Position numbers and translations under genes: made by a program. Shown here one piece after another: positions 48,501 through 59,409 of a stretch of 64,000 nucleotides of DNA. Each line of letters begins with the position of its first letter. Position 1 is the stretch's first letter. The notes beneath the pieces are model-generated. The model was not told the origin of the DNA. It did no database searches and saw only the letters and a list, made by a program, of their open reading frames with translations. This DNA is from Rhea pennata (Eukaryota; Chordata; Aves; Rheiformes; Rheidae): positions 171,470,301 through 171,534,300 of the forward strand of contig NC_084663.1 of assembly GCF_028389875.1 (NCBI RefSeq). The letters are read 5' to 3'.

Positions 48501-51500
48501 GTTTCCCACCACCAGAACAGGTTTCAGGAAGAGCTCTGACAAGAACAGCAGCATCAGTAACCATCAGACACTGCAGCCAGGGCAGGCTGCCCCAGCAGGA
48601 TGAGGCAGGGCACTTACGCCCTCATTCCTTGACTTAGAAAGACAGGAAGCTGCAGTAAGATCTTGTACATAACGCACACAATCTCCCCTGAATCACTGGG
48701 AGATTATCAGGAGTTTTATCAAGTACTAATATTTGTTTCTGCCCTTGACTTTCTAAAAATAAGTGGAAAAATTAAGATTAAAGGAAAACATAAAGCAAAA
48801 CTAGGAGATGCTAGCTACAGATGTATTTATTATCACTACATAAAGAACTTTTTTAAGGCTGTAAAATGAACAGCTTGTATTTAGTAAGGAAACACATAGA
48901 AATATCTATATTGTGTTCTGATAGCCCTGTATGCTTTTGATCTTCAATTACATGACCACATACCGAGTTCTTTTGTATTCGTTTCCTAAAGAAACAACTA
49001 CCTCTGTCAGGTAGGAAACGCTCTGAGGCTACAGTAATATTGTGTAAGTACAATAGTACAAATCTCTCTTTTCCTAACTTCTGTGTGCTTAATTTTACAA
49101 AATTAAAACATATTCATTTAATGTAATTTTATAACTTTCAGTTACACGGTATTTTCTTAAAAATTATTTTGTCTAATTAATACTGTTATGATATTGAAGT
49201 TTTAACATCTGTGTTACACTTCATTTTTCTAAAGGACTTGTGTAAATATACTTTGTTATCCAAAATAAAATGTTCTAGAGACTTTAACCATGGGAGGCAG
49301 CAACATGCAACCCTGTCTAATGTGTTCTAGGTGACCCTGCTGAGGAGGGAGGTTGGACTAGATGATCTGCAGAGGTTCCTTCCAACCTTACTGATTCTAC
49401 GATTCTGTGTTCTCTGACTTAAAATGCGAAAAATGTGTCTGAGAAGCAAGGAAACTGTAATGTGTATAGAGGAGGAGGCTCCAGCAGCAGTTTGTAGCAG
49501 GGTCAGGGGAATAGTTCCTTTGGATATAGATCCAAAGGATCCTGACTTGATCAGGTCAGCCCTAGCTGACTTCACTGGTTTGTGGCTAATCCTTTCTAGA
49601 AAATTTTGTGCAACATCACACACTTGGTAATCTGGGCGAGGGTGTGAGTTTACAAAGTCACCTAACTGACATGCATTGTTCAATGCATATTTTATCATGT
49701 TTTAAATTGAAGGAACATAGGGGAAGACATGGCAGTGCCCCTTAGAGAAACAAGGGAGGCAAATACTGTTGCCCTTCCTGAAACTTGAGATAAATAGGAT
49801 GAAATCAGATACATTAAGAACAAAACCAGAGAGTGATAAGTAAATGGCAGAATAATTTGATTGCTTAATGGAGGTCTGGATGTGCTTTGAGACAGAGAAA
49901 AGAGTGGAACAAAGGAGAAAGGCTTGTTGGCTTCAGAACAAGCAGATTGTGAAAGTGAGACTGTCAAAGGAAAATGAGAAGCTTTGAGCACTAACTTACT
50001 CTTTTTTTTTTTTTTTTTTTTTTTTTCCTTCTCTCTCCTTCTCTCCCCCTTCCTCTCTTTTTTCTTGAGGCAATGTTCTAATTTAGGCTGCTGTAAACTG
50101 TGGAAAAAACTTTAATTGAACCAAAAGAGCCACAAGTTATGCCAAGCTAATTACTTCTAGGTACACTTAAAATGCTATAACAAGCCTTCAAATAGAAGTC
50201 CCAGGGAGATGCTCAATCCTAGATGAGTACTTAAGACCTTTATTAGTGAAGGGCAGAGAGGAATAATGCAAGTAGTGCAAGAGAGACTCCTCTATTGAGG
50301 GATGAAAGAAAAGACCGATGTCAAACTGTGAATTGCTTCCAAAAGATGTTCTGAATAATCCATAGGTTACTGTGCAAGATAAAAGGCATGTTTGGGTTGG
50401 GGTGGAGAATACAAAGGCAGTAATGTATTTCTGATCTGTGTGAGAATACCTGCAATTTCTGCTGCTTGCTGTTTTCTGTCTGAATTTTAACTCATATTAA
50501 AACTGCAACAGCACCTTGTAAAACAAAGTAGTGCTTATTCTTAAATCCACATTGATGTGTTGTCTTTTATTACCTGAAATACTAGCTACTGCAGTAGAGG
50601 GAACTGGAAGTATTTTTGTAAAGATTGTGGGTCTGCTTTGGGGGTGAGAGGGTCACTTCTCTTTGGATAAGGGGGTGGAGGAGCGAAGTGGATGTGGAGT
50701 GTGCCTGCATCAGCAGCGTAGCACACAGGAGAGGGGTTTTTGATGCAAACCTGCAGAGTCTGTAGTAGGCACTCAGAGCAATTTGCCTCCTGCTCATGTC
50801 CGGTGTTGAGACTCTGCGCAGGGGTGCTCGGTAGGGTGCACGACTCGCAGCATGGACGCCAGGCTCTCCAGCAGTGAACTGTCTACACGTGCAGGCTGCA
50901 CGAAGAACTGCGATGGAAACACTTCCCGTTGCCAATACGGGATGTGGATGTGCAGTCCTAGAACCATAATGGATCGCAGCAAATATTGAATGGCAGCCCT
51001 TCCCCCTTTGCATTGCACTAGTCACTATTATAAATGTACCCTTCCTAAAGGGTTTTTTTGTTTGTTTGTTTTGAAAGGTACCAGCTTTGGATTTGCATGA
51101 TGAGTAACAAGTGAGTTTGGATGCTAAAAAGGATAGCAAGTGGTTTTTTTGTTTGTTCTGAAACTGTAGTGATAGTACAGGGTATGTGGCCATTCATAGG
51201 AATATTGCTATAAGAATCACTTTATCTCCTGTGATTTATGGAGCAGAAAAATCTCTGGCATGTGTTTATGGGGCACAGAATTCTCTAGCTGTTCTACTTC
51301 TGTACTCTGATCTTAAAAAAAAAAAAAAATCAATATTTTCAATATTTTTTTTTTTTGTGTGTGTGTGTGAATATATTTCCACATCTAAACTGTTTTTACA
51401 AGAAATAGGTAAAGCAAGAGTTTGGTTAAAATTTTGTCCTCTTAAATTCTACTTCTTTTTTTTTTTTTCCCAGTCTAACAACCTTTTATATTTGAAATGG

Positions 51501-51528
51501 TATTTTCATTTCATTATTCATTTCATAT

Positions 51529-51567
<39 letters not shown>

Positions 51568-53381
51568 TAGTTAGAACTGTTTCCATTTAATGTGTTTTTT
51601 CTGACTCAGTGGAAATTTCAAACCACGGTTTTTCAATTTAGTATTTTTTTTTAATTAAGCAGCCTATTTTTAAGCTCAGTATAGACTTATTTTTGAACTT
51701 AACTGCCTCTTAAAATAGAAAGAAATATTAAAAGATAGCAACTATTGTTTCAAAGCCACAATGTATTGAGCTCAGGTTTGCTGTTGGATATTAAATATTA
51801 TGTTCTCATCTTCTCTATTAATGGAAAGATCCTACCCTGAATTACATGCAGTTTTCTGGGTCACATGAAAAGCAGAGGACTATATAAAGGAATGCTGTTC
51901 TAAAACCGTTGCCTGTGTAGTAATGTTGCTTGTATCTGTCAATAGAATGACTGAAAACTTCACAAGCTATCTTGAATTCTTTTTGTTAATGTCTTTGTCT
52001 TCCATAAGCAGCAGGTGATATTGATGTGCTAGAGGAAAAAAGAGTCTGAAAATCACTCTTCTATGAATTAGTGCTCCCAGTTTTTAGTGTTCTTCCTTGT
52101 TTCCCCTCTTCTGTTGTAGCTTTTCCAAGTTTAATTATTTATACTTCGCTAGAAGGAATGAACACTGAGAGCAGTGCCTTCTGACCTACATTATAATCTA
52201 GCATTCATTTTAGGTATGCTTTCCTCTGACAGTCAGATTTCATTCATGGCCACTTTGTCAGCCATTGATATGGACAGCAGTTCTTCCAGAGCAGACAATA
52301 GAAATAGTTTTATTATGAGTAAGCCCCTTTTCCAAAAGTGATTGAGTATGTACATGAACTTTATGACAAGGCAGAACAGTCAGTCTGCTATCAATATATT
52401 TGTTGTGTTATAACTAAATTCCCCAGGAAAGTGTACGATATGGTGAGTTAACTTCTTCACATTTCCCTAGCAAAATAGCAATATAATGACAAGGTGTATG
52501 TGTGTCTTACTGTGTTAATACAAAGACTACGCAGGAGTATGTTCATGTGAGTAAGGCAGACTTGAGTTGTTCAGGATGATTTTGTTTTGATATTATGTCT
52601 TGATCATGTGTTCGAATATCTTTGCACCCTCTTGACATGTATAAATAAACTCACTCTTACGTGACACTGTTCCTTGTTCAATTCTTAGTATGTTTATGTG
52701 TTTGTGTAACCTATTTTAAAATGTTTCCTCTTCCCAGGTATCCTTTGCGTGGCTGACCAGTGTCATGGTTTACGTGAGTTGGCGCTGAACTACCATCTGC
52801 TGAGCGATGAGCTTCTGCTTGCTTTGTCTTCTGAAAAACACGTCAGATTAGAACATTTGCGTATTGATGTTGTCAGTGAAAATCCTGGACAGACTCAGTT
52901 CCACACAATTCAAAAAAGCAGCTGGGACGCTTTCATCAAGCACTCTCCTAAAGTAAACTTAGTAATGTACTTTTTCTTGTACGAGGAAGAGTTTGACCCA
53001 TTCTTTCGCTATGAAATACCTGTCACTCACCTTTACTTTGGAAGATCGGTAAGCAAAGATGTACTTGGCCGTGTTGGGATGACGTGTCCTCGGTTAGTTG
53101 AACTGGTTGTATGCGCTAATGGATTACGGCCACTGGATGAGGAGCTGATTCGTATTGCAGAACGTTGCAAGTATCTGTCAGCCGTTGGCCTAGGAGAGTG
53201 TGAAGTCTCTTGCAGTGCCTTTGTTGAGTTTGTCAAGATGTGTGGTGGTCGTCTCTCCCAGCTTTCTATTATGGAGGAAGTTCTGATTCCTGACCAGAAA
53301 TACAGCCTAGAGCAGATTCACTGGGAAGTTTCAAAGCATCTCGGTAGAGTATGGTTCCCAGACATGATGCCCACATGGTAA
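39146..53381 (+). CDS. FBXL3: FBXL3, F-box and leucine-rich repeat protein 3, gene-level entry
   Basis: Joined segments 39146-39508, 41808-41930, 46751-46922 and 52738-53381 give a complete 433-residue protein (428 in human; the extra residues are in the variable N-terminus). Family knowledge: FBXL3 is the substrate receptor of an SCF (SKP1-CUL1-RBX1) ubiquitin ligase that binds CRY1 and CRY2 in the nucleus and sends them to degradation, which sets circadian period. Visible parts: a basic, acidic-mixed N-terminus (ESKRHK, possible nuclear signal), F-box at about residues 39-86, then leucine-rich repeats to the C-terminus, ending in MMPTW, the tail whose final Trp enters the cryptochrome FAD pocket. 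No frameshift or stop. Confidence 0.98.
39509..41807. other. FBXL3: FBXL3 intron 2; nothing recognised
   Basis: AT-rich intron of 2.3 kb. Confidence 0.6.
41808..41930 (+). CDS. FBXL3: FBXL3 exon 3 (41 codons)
   Basis: Acceptor TTGTTTTAAG and donor AAAG|GTATTT, phase 0/0. The peptide begins [20 protein letters not shown] and continues with the LRR strand [10 protein letters not shown]. Confidence 0.96.
41931..46750. other. FBXL3: FBXL3 intron 3
   Basis: AT-rich intron of 4.8 kb. It holds one GC-richer island at 42.58-42.85 kb with an antisense open frame. The rest shows no identifiable element. Confidence 0.6.
42577..42801 (-). other. Unassigned antisense open frame in a GC-richer island
   Basis: A 74-codon minus-strand frame covers the only GC-richer, CpG-containing patch of this intron. 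The C-terminal half reads [20 protein letters not shown], which has a balanced amino-acid make-up unlike the low-complexity frames nearby. No family is recognised. It could be a fragment of a transposon, retrovirus or retrocopy, or chance. Confidence 0.2.
46751..46922 (+). CDS. FBXL3: FBXL3 exon 4 (57 codons plus 1 base)
   Basis: Acceptor TTTTTTGCAG and donor GCTG|GTAAGC. The peptide begins [20 protein letters not shown] and carries LRRs through [10 protein letters not shown]. The last base begins a Gly codon finished in the next exon. Confidence 0.97.
49300..49412 (+). mobile_element. CR1 LINE 3' fragment
   Basis: The stretch contains GGAGGTTGGACTAGATGATC then TGCAGAGGTTCCTTCCAACC and ends GATTCTACGATTCTGTG. 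This is the highly characteristic 3' end of avian/sauropsid CR1 retrotransposons, including the ATTCTRTG-type terminal repeat. Only about 110 bases are present, so it is a typical 5'-truncated copy on the same strand as FBXL3. Confidence 0.88.
50002..50066. repeat. Poly-T followed by a pyrimidine tract
   Basis: About 25 T and then CCTTCTCTCTCCTTCTCTCC and more pyrimidines. The tract is a homopyrimidine run of about 65 bases, with triplex-forming potential. Confidence 0.85.
50582..51193 (-). other. Unassigned 203-codon antisense open frame
   Basis: This is the longest open frame in the introns and lies on the strand opposite FBXL3. Its central 250 bases (about 50770-51010) are GC- and CpG-richer than the surroundings. 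A second minus-strand frame there (50794-51018) reads more like a protein ([17 protein letters not shown], then [16 protein letters not shown]). No domain is recognised and no splice sites or start context support a gene. A decayed retrocopy or repeat is possible. Confidence 0.2.
51316..51370. repeat. A, T and GT tracts
   Basis: Thirteen A, then T-rich DNA and a short (GT)n stretch. Confidence 0.7.
51533..51563. repeat. (TA)n microsatellite
   Basis: About 15 TA units in FBXL3 intron 4. Confidence 0.9.
52738..53381 (+). CDS. FBXL3: FBXL3 exon 5: main LRR domain and C-terminal tail
   Basis: Acceptor CTCTTCCCAG; two bases finish the Gly codon, then [20 protein letters not shown] and 213 codons to TAA at 53379-53381. 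It encodes most of the cryptochrome-binding LRR face and the tail WFPDMMPTW. The Cys matching human C358 (mouse After-hours site) is kept at 53166-53168. The residue matching human I364 (mouse Overtime site) is Val at 53184-53186. Confidence 0.98.
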
Positions 53382-55130
53382 ATTCCTTTAAAAATTTCAG
53401 AGCAGACGGAAATAGCACCTTAAACCCAAGCTTACAGTATTGCAATTTATTATATAAGCGTATTTAATACTATAGTTTTTATTGTAAGTCACTGCATTGT
53501 TTCATAGAAAACTAATTTCTCATTTAAATATTACTTCTAAAGCCCAGATTTAAAAATAGAACTTGTGAATAGCTCCAAAACATTTTTTTTATCCAGACAA
53601 AATGTTTTCTGTTTAGATTTGCTTTTCTCATTGACAGTGACCACAAGTTTGTATAGAAATAAAAAACTAATTACAATATTGAAATGCACCTGCAAGATAT
53701 CAGTTGTCCATATGCTGTCCTCCTTTGATTTAGATTCTAATACTGAACACAAATTGGATTTGATCTTAAAAATAGATGAAATTGTATGGTTCTGTTGTAG
53801 ACAATAGCATTTCTAAATGCAGTTACCTAGCTGACAGGATCAAGATTATACGGCATATTTAGTATGCTGTGAAAATGCACCTTCTCTTATATAAAAATCA
53901 AAAGAGGCAAGAGTAATACACAGTAATACAGTTTAGATAATTAAAATATTAAATTTGCTACCTTTATTCAACAAATTATTAAATCCATCTAAAAATGTAT
54001 TTAGAGTGCAAACAAATAGTAATGGGAGTTAATAACAATTTTGTTTTTTCTTCTATGCATTTTAATATAGTTTGCTTATGGGGTCTCAGATCCTTGCCTA
54101 AACCTGTTTTAAGGTATTATGTTTAGCTCAGGAAGCGAAAGCATTCTGGGGAAAAAATGTAGATACATTGTATTTTAAAACATATTGGAGTTAATGAGCT
54201 TTTCTTGCACATTAACCAGTTTTGTAGCATAAGGTTAGTCAGAACAGTGCATGATTTATTAGATGACCACTGCGATGTTAAACGTGACAAACCTGGATGT
54301 TCGGAGTGTAGTGAGAGAATAGGAAGTTAAAATTTGAATGATGACCAAGATCCTTTTAACAAAATCTTAGACCTGTTCATTGCTTAAAACTTAAGAAAAG
54401 GCTTTGTAACAGTTGCTTAAGCTGTATAAACTACTTGTATACTGTAAATCTGTTTCAGAAATGTTTATGTATAAAGTGAATGTTTGATAGATGATCATTT
54501 TGTATACTGTTTAATTAAGCTAGTTCAAACATTTCATAATATTTAAAAACCTAAAAGCAGTAAACTTGCGTGAATTAAGCAATCAGTAAAGTAGAGCAAT
54601 ATGCAAAATTTTTTTTGAATATCGGCAAGTCCATTTATTAAAGGAAGTGTTGCCTACACCAGTTACAGACTAATGTATTGCCTGTGATCGGGATGTGGCT
54701 TGTGACTTTATTTCTTAACACCAATGGTTACTTTATTATTATTACACTTTCTCTTTTGCATTATTGATTGGTAACACTAAAATATTAATGTGGCTGCTGA
54801 ATGTGTTTGAAAGATGTGATCAGCCATCAGCAAGGCAAAGCCTCCCCAGTTCTGGGCTGTATTGAACTGTGCTGCTGGCTGCTTTTCACTTGAGCTGTGC
54901 AGCTAGTCCTGGTAATAAGTAGGCTTTCTTTACTTCTGATTTTAGTAGATGTTTATCTGAATGTATAGGCCAATTGTAATACACTTATGAGCATATTTAA
55001 GTTCATAACTATATTTTGAGCAAGCGTTGCTCAGTGGACTGGATATCTTTACAGAGGAATTGTATGTTTCTGTAGAGTCTTGTGATTTAAAAATCTCATT
55101 TTATTAAATGTGTTTTTGTATTAGAATTTG
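53382..55130 (+). other. FBXL3: FBXL3 3' untranslated region
   Basis: AT-rich, long 3'UTR. An internal AATAAA is at 53658-53663 and a distal ATTAAA at 55103-55108; the latter gives the estimated end. Which one is used cannot be told from sequence. Confidence 0.6.
55103..55108 (+). terminator. FBXL3: Candidate distal polyadenylation signal ATTAAA of FBXL3
   Basis: Common variant hexamer followed by T-rich and GT-containing DNA, 1.7 kb after the stop codon. Confidence 0.45.
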
Positions 55131-58100
55131 TTAAATTAATGTAATACTATAATTTGCTTTTATTTGTATAAAAGGTAACAGTATATTTAGACTGTAAAAG
55201 TAAAAAAAAGAGGAAAAAATTTGTGTATTTTTGACTTTTGGAATTGCCAGTGTCTGAGTGATAAAAATGGAATTAACACTAATAATCAGGGGAAGAGGGA
55301 ATGTTTTCACTGGATTAATCGTTTGGAGTAATTCTCTCTGGTAATGCAGCTAAAATCTCATGGGACCTGGATTGCTGGTGTCTGGATGGTGGCCAGGTGA
55401 GCAGTACTTGGTCTGCGGCTTACTCCTGCGCGAGTGGGAGTAAAGGGAAGGCAAGGCAGCCGCCTTCCCTCAGTTGTTGATGCGTCGCCTCAGGAATTAC
55501 CAGGCCTGTCTCTGAGGTTCAGCCTTCTGCTCCTCATGGATCACGAGGTGGGGACCATGTCAGTAGTTGAAGGCGTTAGGCTTATCTGTGCCAGAAATGA
55601 GCAGGGAGTTACCGGAGCAGGGTAACTGGCTGGCCTTTTTCTGAGAGGGACTCTGGCAGTTTTGTTGCATAAACTTTAAAAAACAAAAAAAACACAAAGT
55701 ACAAAACCCCCTGCCTATGTTGTGTGCGCCCCAGAAAGCTGGAGTTATCCGTGTCCTTATGTGTTGGTGTAAATGCTGCACAGTATTGCATCACTACCAG
55801 AATGGAAACAGTGTCACTAAAGGAAAGAACAACACACGCAGTCTTGAAAGAAGCTGTTTGCTCCAGTGAAGGGCTGCAGTTCTTACACATCAGACCAGTT
55901 GTGCTGTTCTTGGTTCAAATAATCCAAGTATAAAACATACTTTCTAGGCAAGCCTGCATTCTAATTGCCTAACCTCAGTCTAAGCGCTAGAGAAACTGTT
56001 TCTAGTACAATGACTAGTCAGTTCGCGTGTCACCTCTGCCACCGTTGTGAGCTTTCTGTTCAGATCCTTAAGTCTCTGGAGCCAAGTAGTTAAAGCGAGG
56101 GGCTAGAAGTAATACGTACCTCCAAAACCTGGTGAGGAACACAAACTTATATACGCAAATGGCAGCAAGAAGGAATCAAGTTCTGTGTTATTTTATTGCT
56201 GAATATACTGACAGATTTTGTGTTAGGCTGTTGCTGTAGAAGTGATGTTTCTTTCTGCTTCTGATCCCTGACAAGTAACTGGTTACCTTTGTCTTTTTTT
56301 GTTGCCAGAAATATATTGTTCTCTAACTTCTAGCTAAAACATGTTAGGCTGTACTGGTTTCTCTTCAAAGTGACACCCCCCCCCCGCCTTTGTAGCATCT
56401 GCAGTATTAGTGTTAAATCAAAATATGCTAAATTAAGTAGGAAAAGTGAGACAAGCTGTTGCATTATACAGACACAAAAACCTAGGATGATACTAACTGG
56501 TACTGAGAGTGCTGTGAAGTTATTTATGTTCAAGCTCAGCTATGAAAAGTGATTATTTATTTCATACAGACATATATTACTTTGATCATGTTCTTTAACC
56601 ATTGTGAAGGTTTTACCTCTGTAATCACATATAAAGGATAGCGTAAAGCTGCATTAAAGTTGTATAATCACTCTAGATAGCATGAGTTTATGGACACCAT
56701 CTTTTTTGATGGCTGGGAGCTGAGCAATACAGCTGTAACATGCTGGATTCAAAACCAGCTGCCACTGCAGGTGTGTTTCAGGCCTTGGCATTTGCAACAA
56801 AGCCTAAAATACTCTGGCTATTTTGGGGGGGGAAATAAAATTATTTTGATGCCTCAGCATCCTTGGTCCCACATGAAAGAAACCCAGGCGCCATGAAGTG
56901 GAGGAACAGTGATACCAAGCTGAACAGAGAACCCATTTACCAACTCAGTAGGGCAGGCTGTGCGTCACCCCACCATGGCACTGAGTCATTCTCCAAAAGG
57001 TCACTGTTGCTGCTTCAACACTACAAGCTTTGTAGCAAATGCTGGAGAATAAGCTTCTGCTGGCCTGGTTCATGAGCCTTTTTCCTATTTAGAGGGTGGG
57101 ATGCTCTGGCTTTCAGCTGCTTTGAGGCTCTTTCTTTCTTACCTGGGAAAACAGATGCAGGTTCTGCAATCTTGAGGGATTTCAGACTCCTAAGAATCTG
57201 CAACAACAGGAACTTTATCCACTGTAGACAGGCTTGCAGTGCCCCATCGTCCCCTCACGCTGCCCAGATTACTTCTTTGGCGTGCATTGTCCAAAGCAGC
57301 TAAACCAGGTTGTTAAGCCTGGGATCCTGACCTGGCCTCAGAGCGCACTTTTGAAGTTGAGGTAGAAAATGAACTTCAGGTTTCATACAACAGTGGAACT
57401 AAATTAGCAGCTCTCTCCTGCTGAACAGAGGTGCTCTCATCACCTCACTCCTGTTACCAGCTCTGATGCTCACCTCATTCTATAATAAGGTAATCCAACT
57501 AATTAATTTCAGTGTCTTTTTTTTAATACAAAGTCCTGCTTTTGCCATTATTAAGTTTTGAATCACAGCACTGTGTGCTTGCATTAGCTGCAACAACTGC
57601 AGGCCGTTAATTCAGCTTAAGCCAAATAGAACTGCAGTTTTTATGGGCTGCTGCTTGTAGAACAGTTTAACTACTATGCAGTTAAAAAAAGAAGAAAAAA
57701 AAAAAAACATACACTACAGTAGTGCTACTAGTTCTGCAAACAGTTAAAAAAAATGCCACTGCATTTGGAAAAGATCCTGCTTCTGTAACCATTTGTTGTA
57801 TACATGCCTTTCAGCAGCCTAAGCAAAGAGAACACCTACTTTCTGGAAGCAGTTGGGTTTAATAGCAAACTAGCTACCAAGCTATTCCAGGCACCCCCAA
57901 GAACAATACTTTAAGGCCACCACAGCTGGCACCTTTGCTGCCAGTATCACTGCCAGCAGTACTCGTAATTGCTTTTTTTACAGGCATTTCTGTGACAAGC
58001 ACTGATTCTTACCTGTGACTTTCACACCTCACAAAAGTCATTATTTTCTATTAGACTCCATGCTTTTGCAGGAAAAAGAAAAGGAATATAAATATGACTT

Positions 58101-58809
58101 CTGTGACTCTGACCTACTTTAAGCCCCAACTAGACTTCTTTTAAGGCAGCTTGCTAGAACACTAGAGTTATACATCAAAGTTACCTGTAATGGACTGTCT
58201 GCCTTGCATCCACAATAGAAAACCATCACACCAGTTGAAGGAAGAGCTGTCTGTATTAAGTTTACAATTCAGATGAGGGAAGCAAAGTGGAGACAAGGTA
58301 ACACTTACTTATACATCTAATAAAATCACTTGCCCCTCCCCACCCTGCCAAGCAGCTATGTCATGAATCAGAGAACAGTTCATAGTCCTACAAAACAAAA
58401 CAGAACAAATAGGGAGCTAAGGCACATGTTGAGGGAACTGAGCACATCCCAGCACTCATGTTCGTTCCTACCCATGGACAGCTGCATTGGTCAGACCAAA
58501 AGGTCCTCTTGATTCCTTGTATCCCATTGCTGTGGGTGGCCAGTAGCCATCTGTTCCAACAGAGCGATCTCTGTGGAGAGCACCTGAGAGCAGGGCAGGC
58601 AGGCTGCCTCTCCTTCACCCTCCCCGCGTGCTGCAGTTCAGTCAGATGACTCTCCGATGTCCAGTGACTGTGGTTACACGGAAGCCAGCTGGCCAAGTCA
58701 AAGATTTTCAAGTGTTCAAGGACTTTTGGCAGTTGACAAGAAAAAAAAAAAGTCAAATTCTTTCCCCTTGTCTAGCAAAGCCTTCCCAAAGCAACTTTTA
58801 CAACTAGCA
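55131..58809. other. Tail-to-tail gap between FBXL3 and CLN5
   Basis: About 3.7 kb without a recognised gene. A GC-richer patch lies at 55.38-55.63 kb and an old interspersed repeat at 58.47-58.57 kb. Longer 3'UTR forms of either gene may extend into it. Confidence 0.5.
58474..58570 (+). repeat. Old interspersed repeat of sauropsid type
   Basis: Contains GCATTGGTCAGACCAAAAGG then TCC, and downstream GGTGGCCAGTAGCCATCTGT. This matches the recurring GGTCAGACCAAAGGTCC ... AGTGGCCAGTAGC pattern of a dispersed repeat I know from turtle and bird genomes. I cannot name the family with certainty. Confidence 0.5.
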
Positions 58810-58897
58810 GTGAAGTATACAACACTTTTTTAATAACATTACAGTAATTCTCCAAATTTTTGAAACATATTCATAAGGTTGGTTCTCAAGCAAGTAA
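58810..58897 (-). other. CLN5: CLN5 3' untranslated region (short form)
   Basis: On the minus strand an ATTAAA (plus-strand TTTAAT, 58829-58834) lies about 65 bases after the stop codon. Longer 3'UTR forms reaching toward FBXL3 are equally possible. Confidence 0.4.
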
Positions 58898-59409
58898 TTA
58901 TAAGCCAAAGGATGTTTTGCTTCCATTAGGCAAAGGGACTTCTTCATAAATTATTTTGAGATAAGGGGATTTCATAGGTAAAAACCAGTATTCCAAGTTG
59001 TAAAAGAGGTAAAACTGATGATTCAAGATGACATGATCAATTATTTTTAAAAGATCCACAAAGAACTCTCCAAGTGTCTGATGAGGTTTGAACGGATAGT
59101 AGAAGTCTCTTATAGCTGCAGCCAATGTCTTGTTTCCCAGAGGTCCAAAAATAGATGTTTCATTTCCCAAATAAATGGGTTCTCCACTGAATAAAATTAT
59201 GCTGGTATAGTTTGTTTGTATCTTATTAAATACAGCTCCTAAGTCAGCCAGCTTCTGGTATGTTCTCAATATAAATTTAGAGCATTCATAAGAATCAAAC
59301 CATATTACTGATTGTTTGTCAGGACTTGCTTGAACTGTCCAGGTCTCATAATAAATGCCAGTCTCATTGTCATATTTTACCCATTTTGCCATTTCATTAA
59401 ACATGGTTC
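58898..59409 (-). CDS. CLN5: CLN5 terminal coding exon (lysosomal BMP synthase, ceroid-lipofuscinosis protein 5)
   Basis: On the minus strand an acceptor CTCTCCTACAG precedes 512 coding bases: two bases completing a Gly codon, 169 codons and TAA at 58898-58900. The peptide begins [20 protein letters not shown] and ends SKTSFGL, matching the C-terminal 40% of CLN5 (407 residues in human). CLN5 is a soluble lysosomal glycoprotein. It is known as the bis(monoacylglycero)phosphate synthase and has a papain-like fold. The catalytic Cys (human C280) is kept in DSYEC at 59282-59284. The five N-glycosylation sequons of this exon (NET, NYT, NET, NKT, NGS) are visible. Exons 1-3 are not recognised in the window and should lie to the right. 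Confidence 0.97.

Larger units (their letters stand above)
46923..52737. other. FBXL3: FBXL3 intron 4
   Basis: Longest intron (5.8 kb). It contains the CR1 fragment at 49.3 kb, a long T/pyrimidine tract at 50.0 kb, an unassigned GC-richer antisense frame at 50.58-51.19 kb, and A, T and TA tracts at 51.3-51.56 kb. Confidence 0.65.

Noticed and set aside
58388-58756. 122-codon minus-strand frame near the CLN5 3' end
   Set aside because: It overlaps the old interspersed repeat and has no protein-family signature or CLN5 similarity.
58898-59404. The Met at 59404 as the start of a separate short gene
   Set aside because: The Met is internal to CLN5: an acceptor lies five bases upstream and the family sequence continues N-terminally in other exons.
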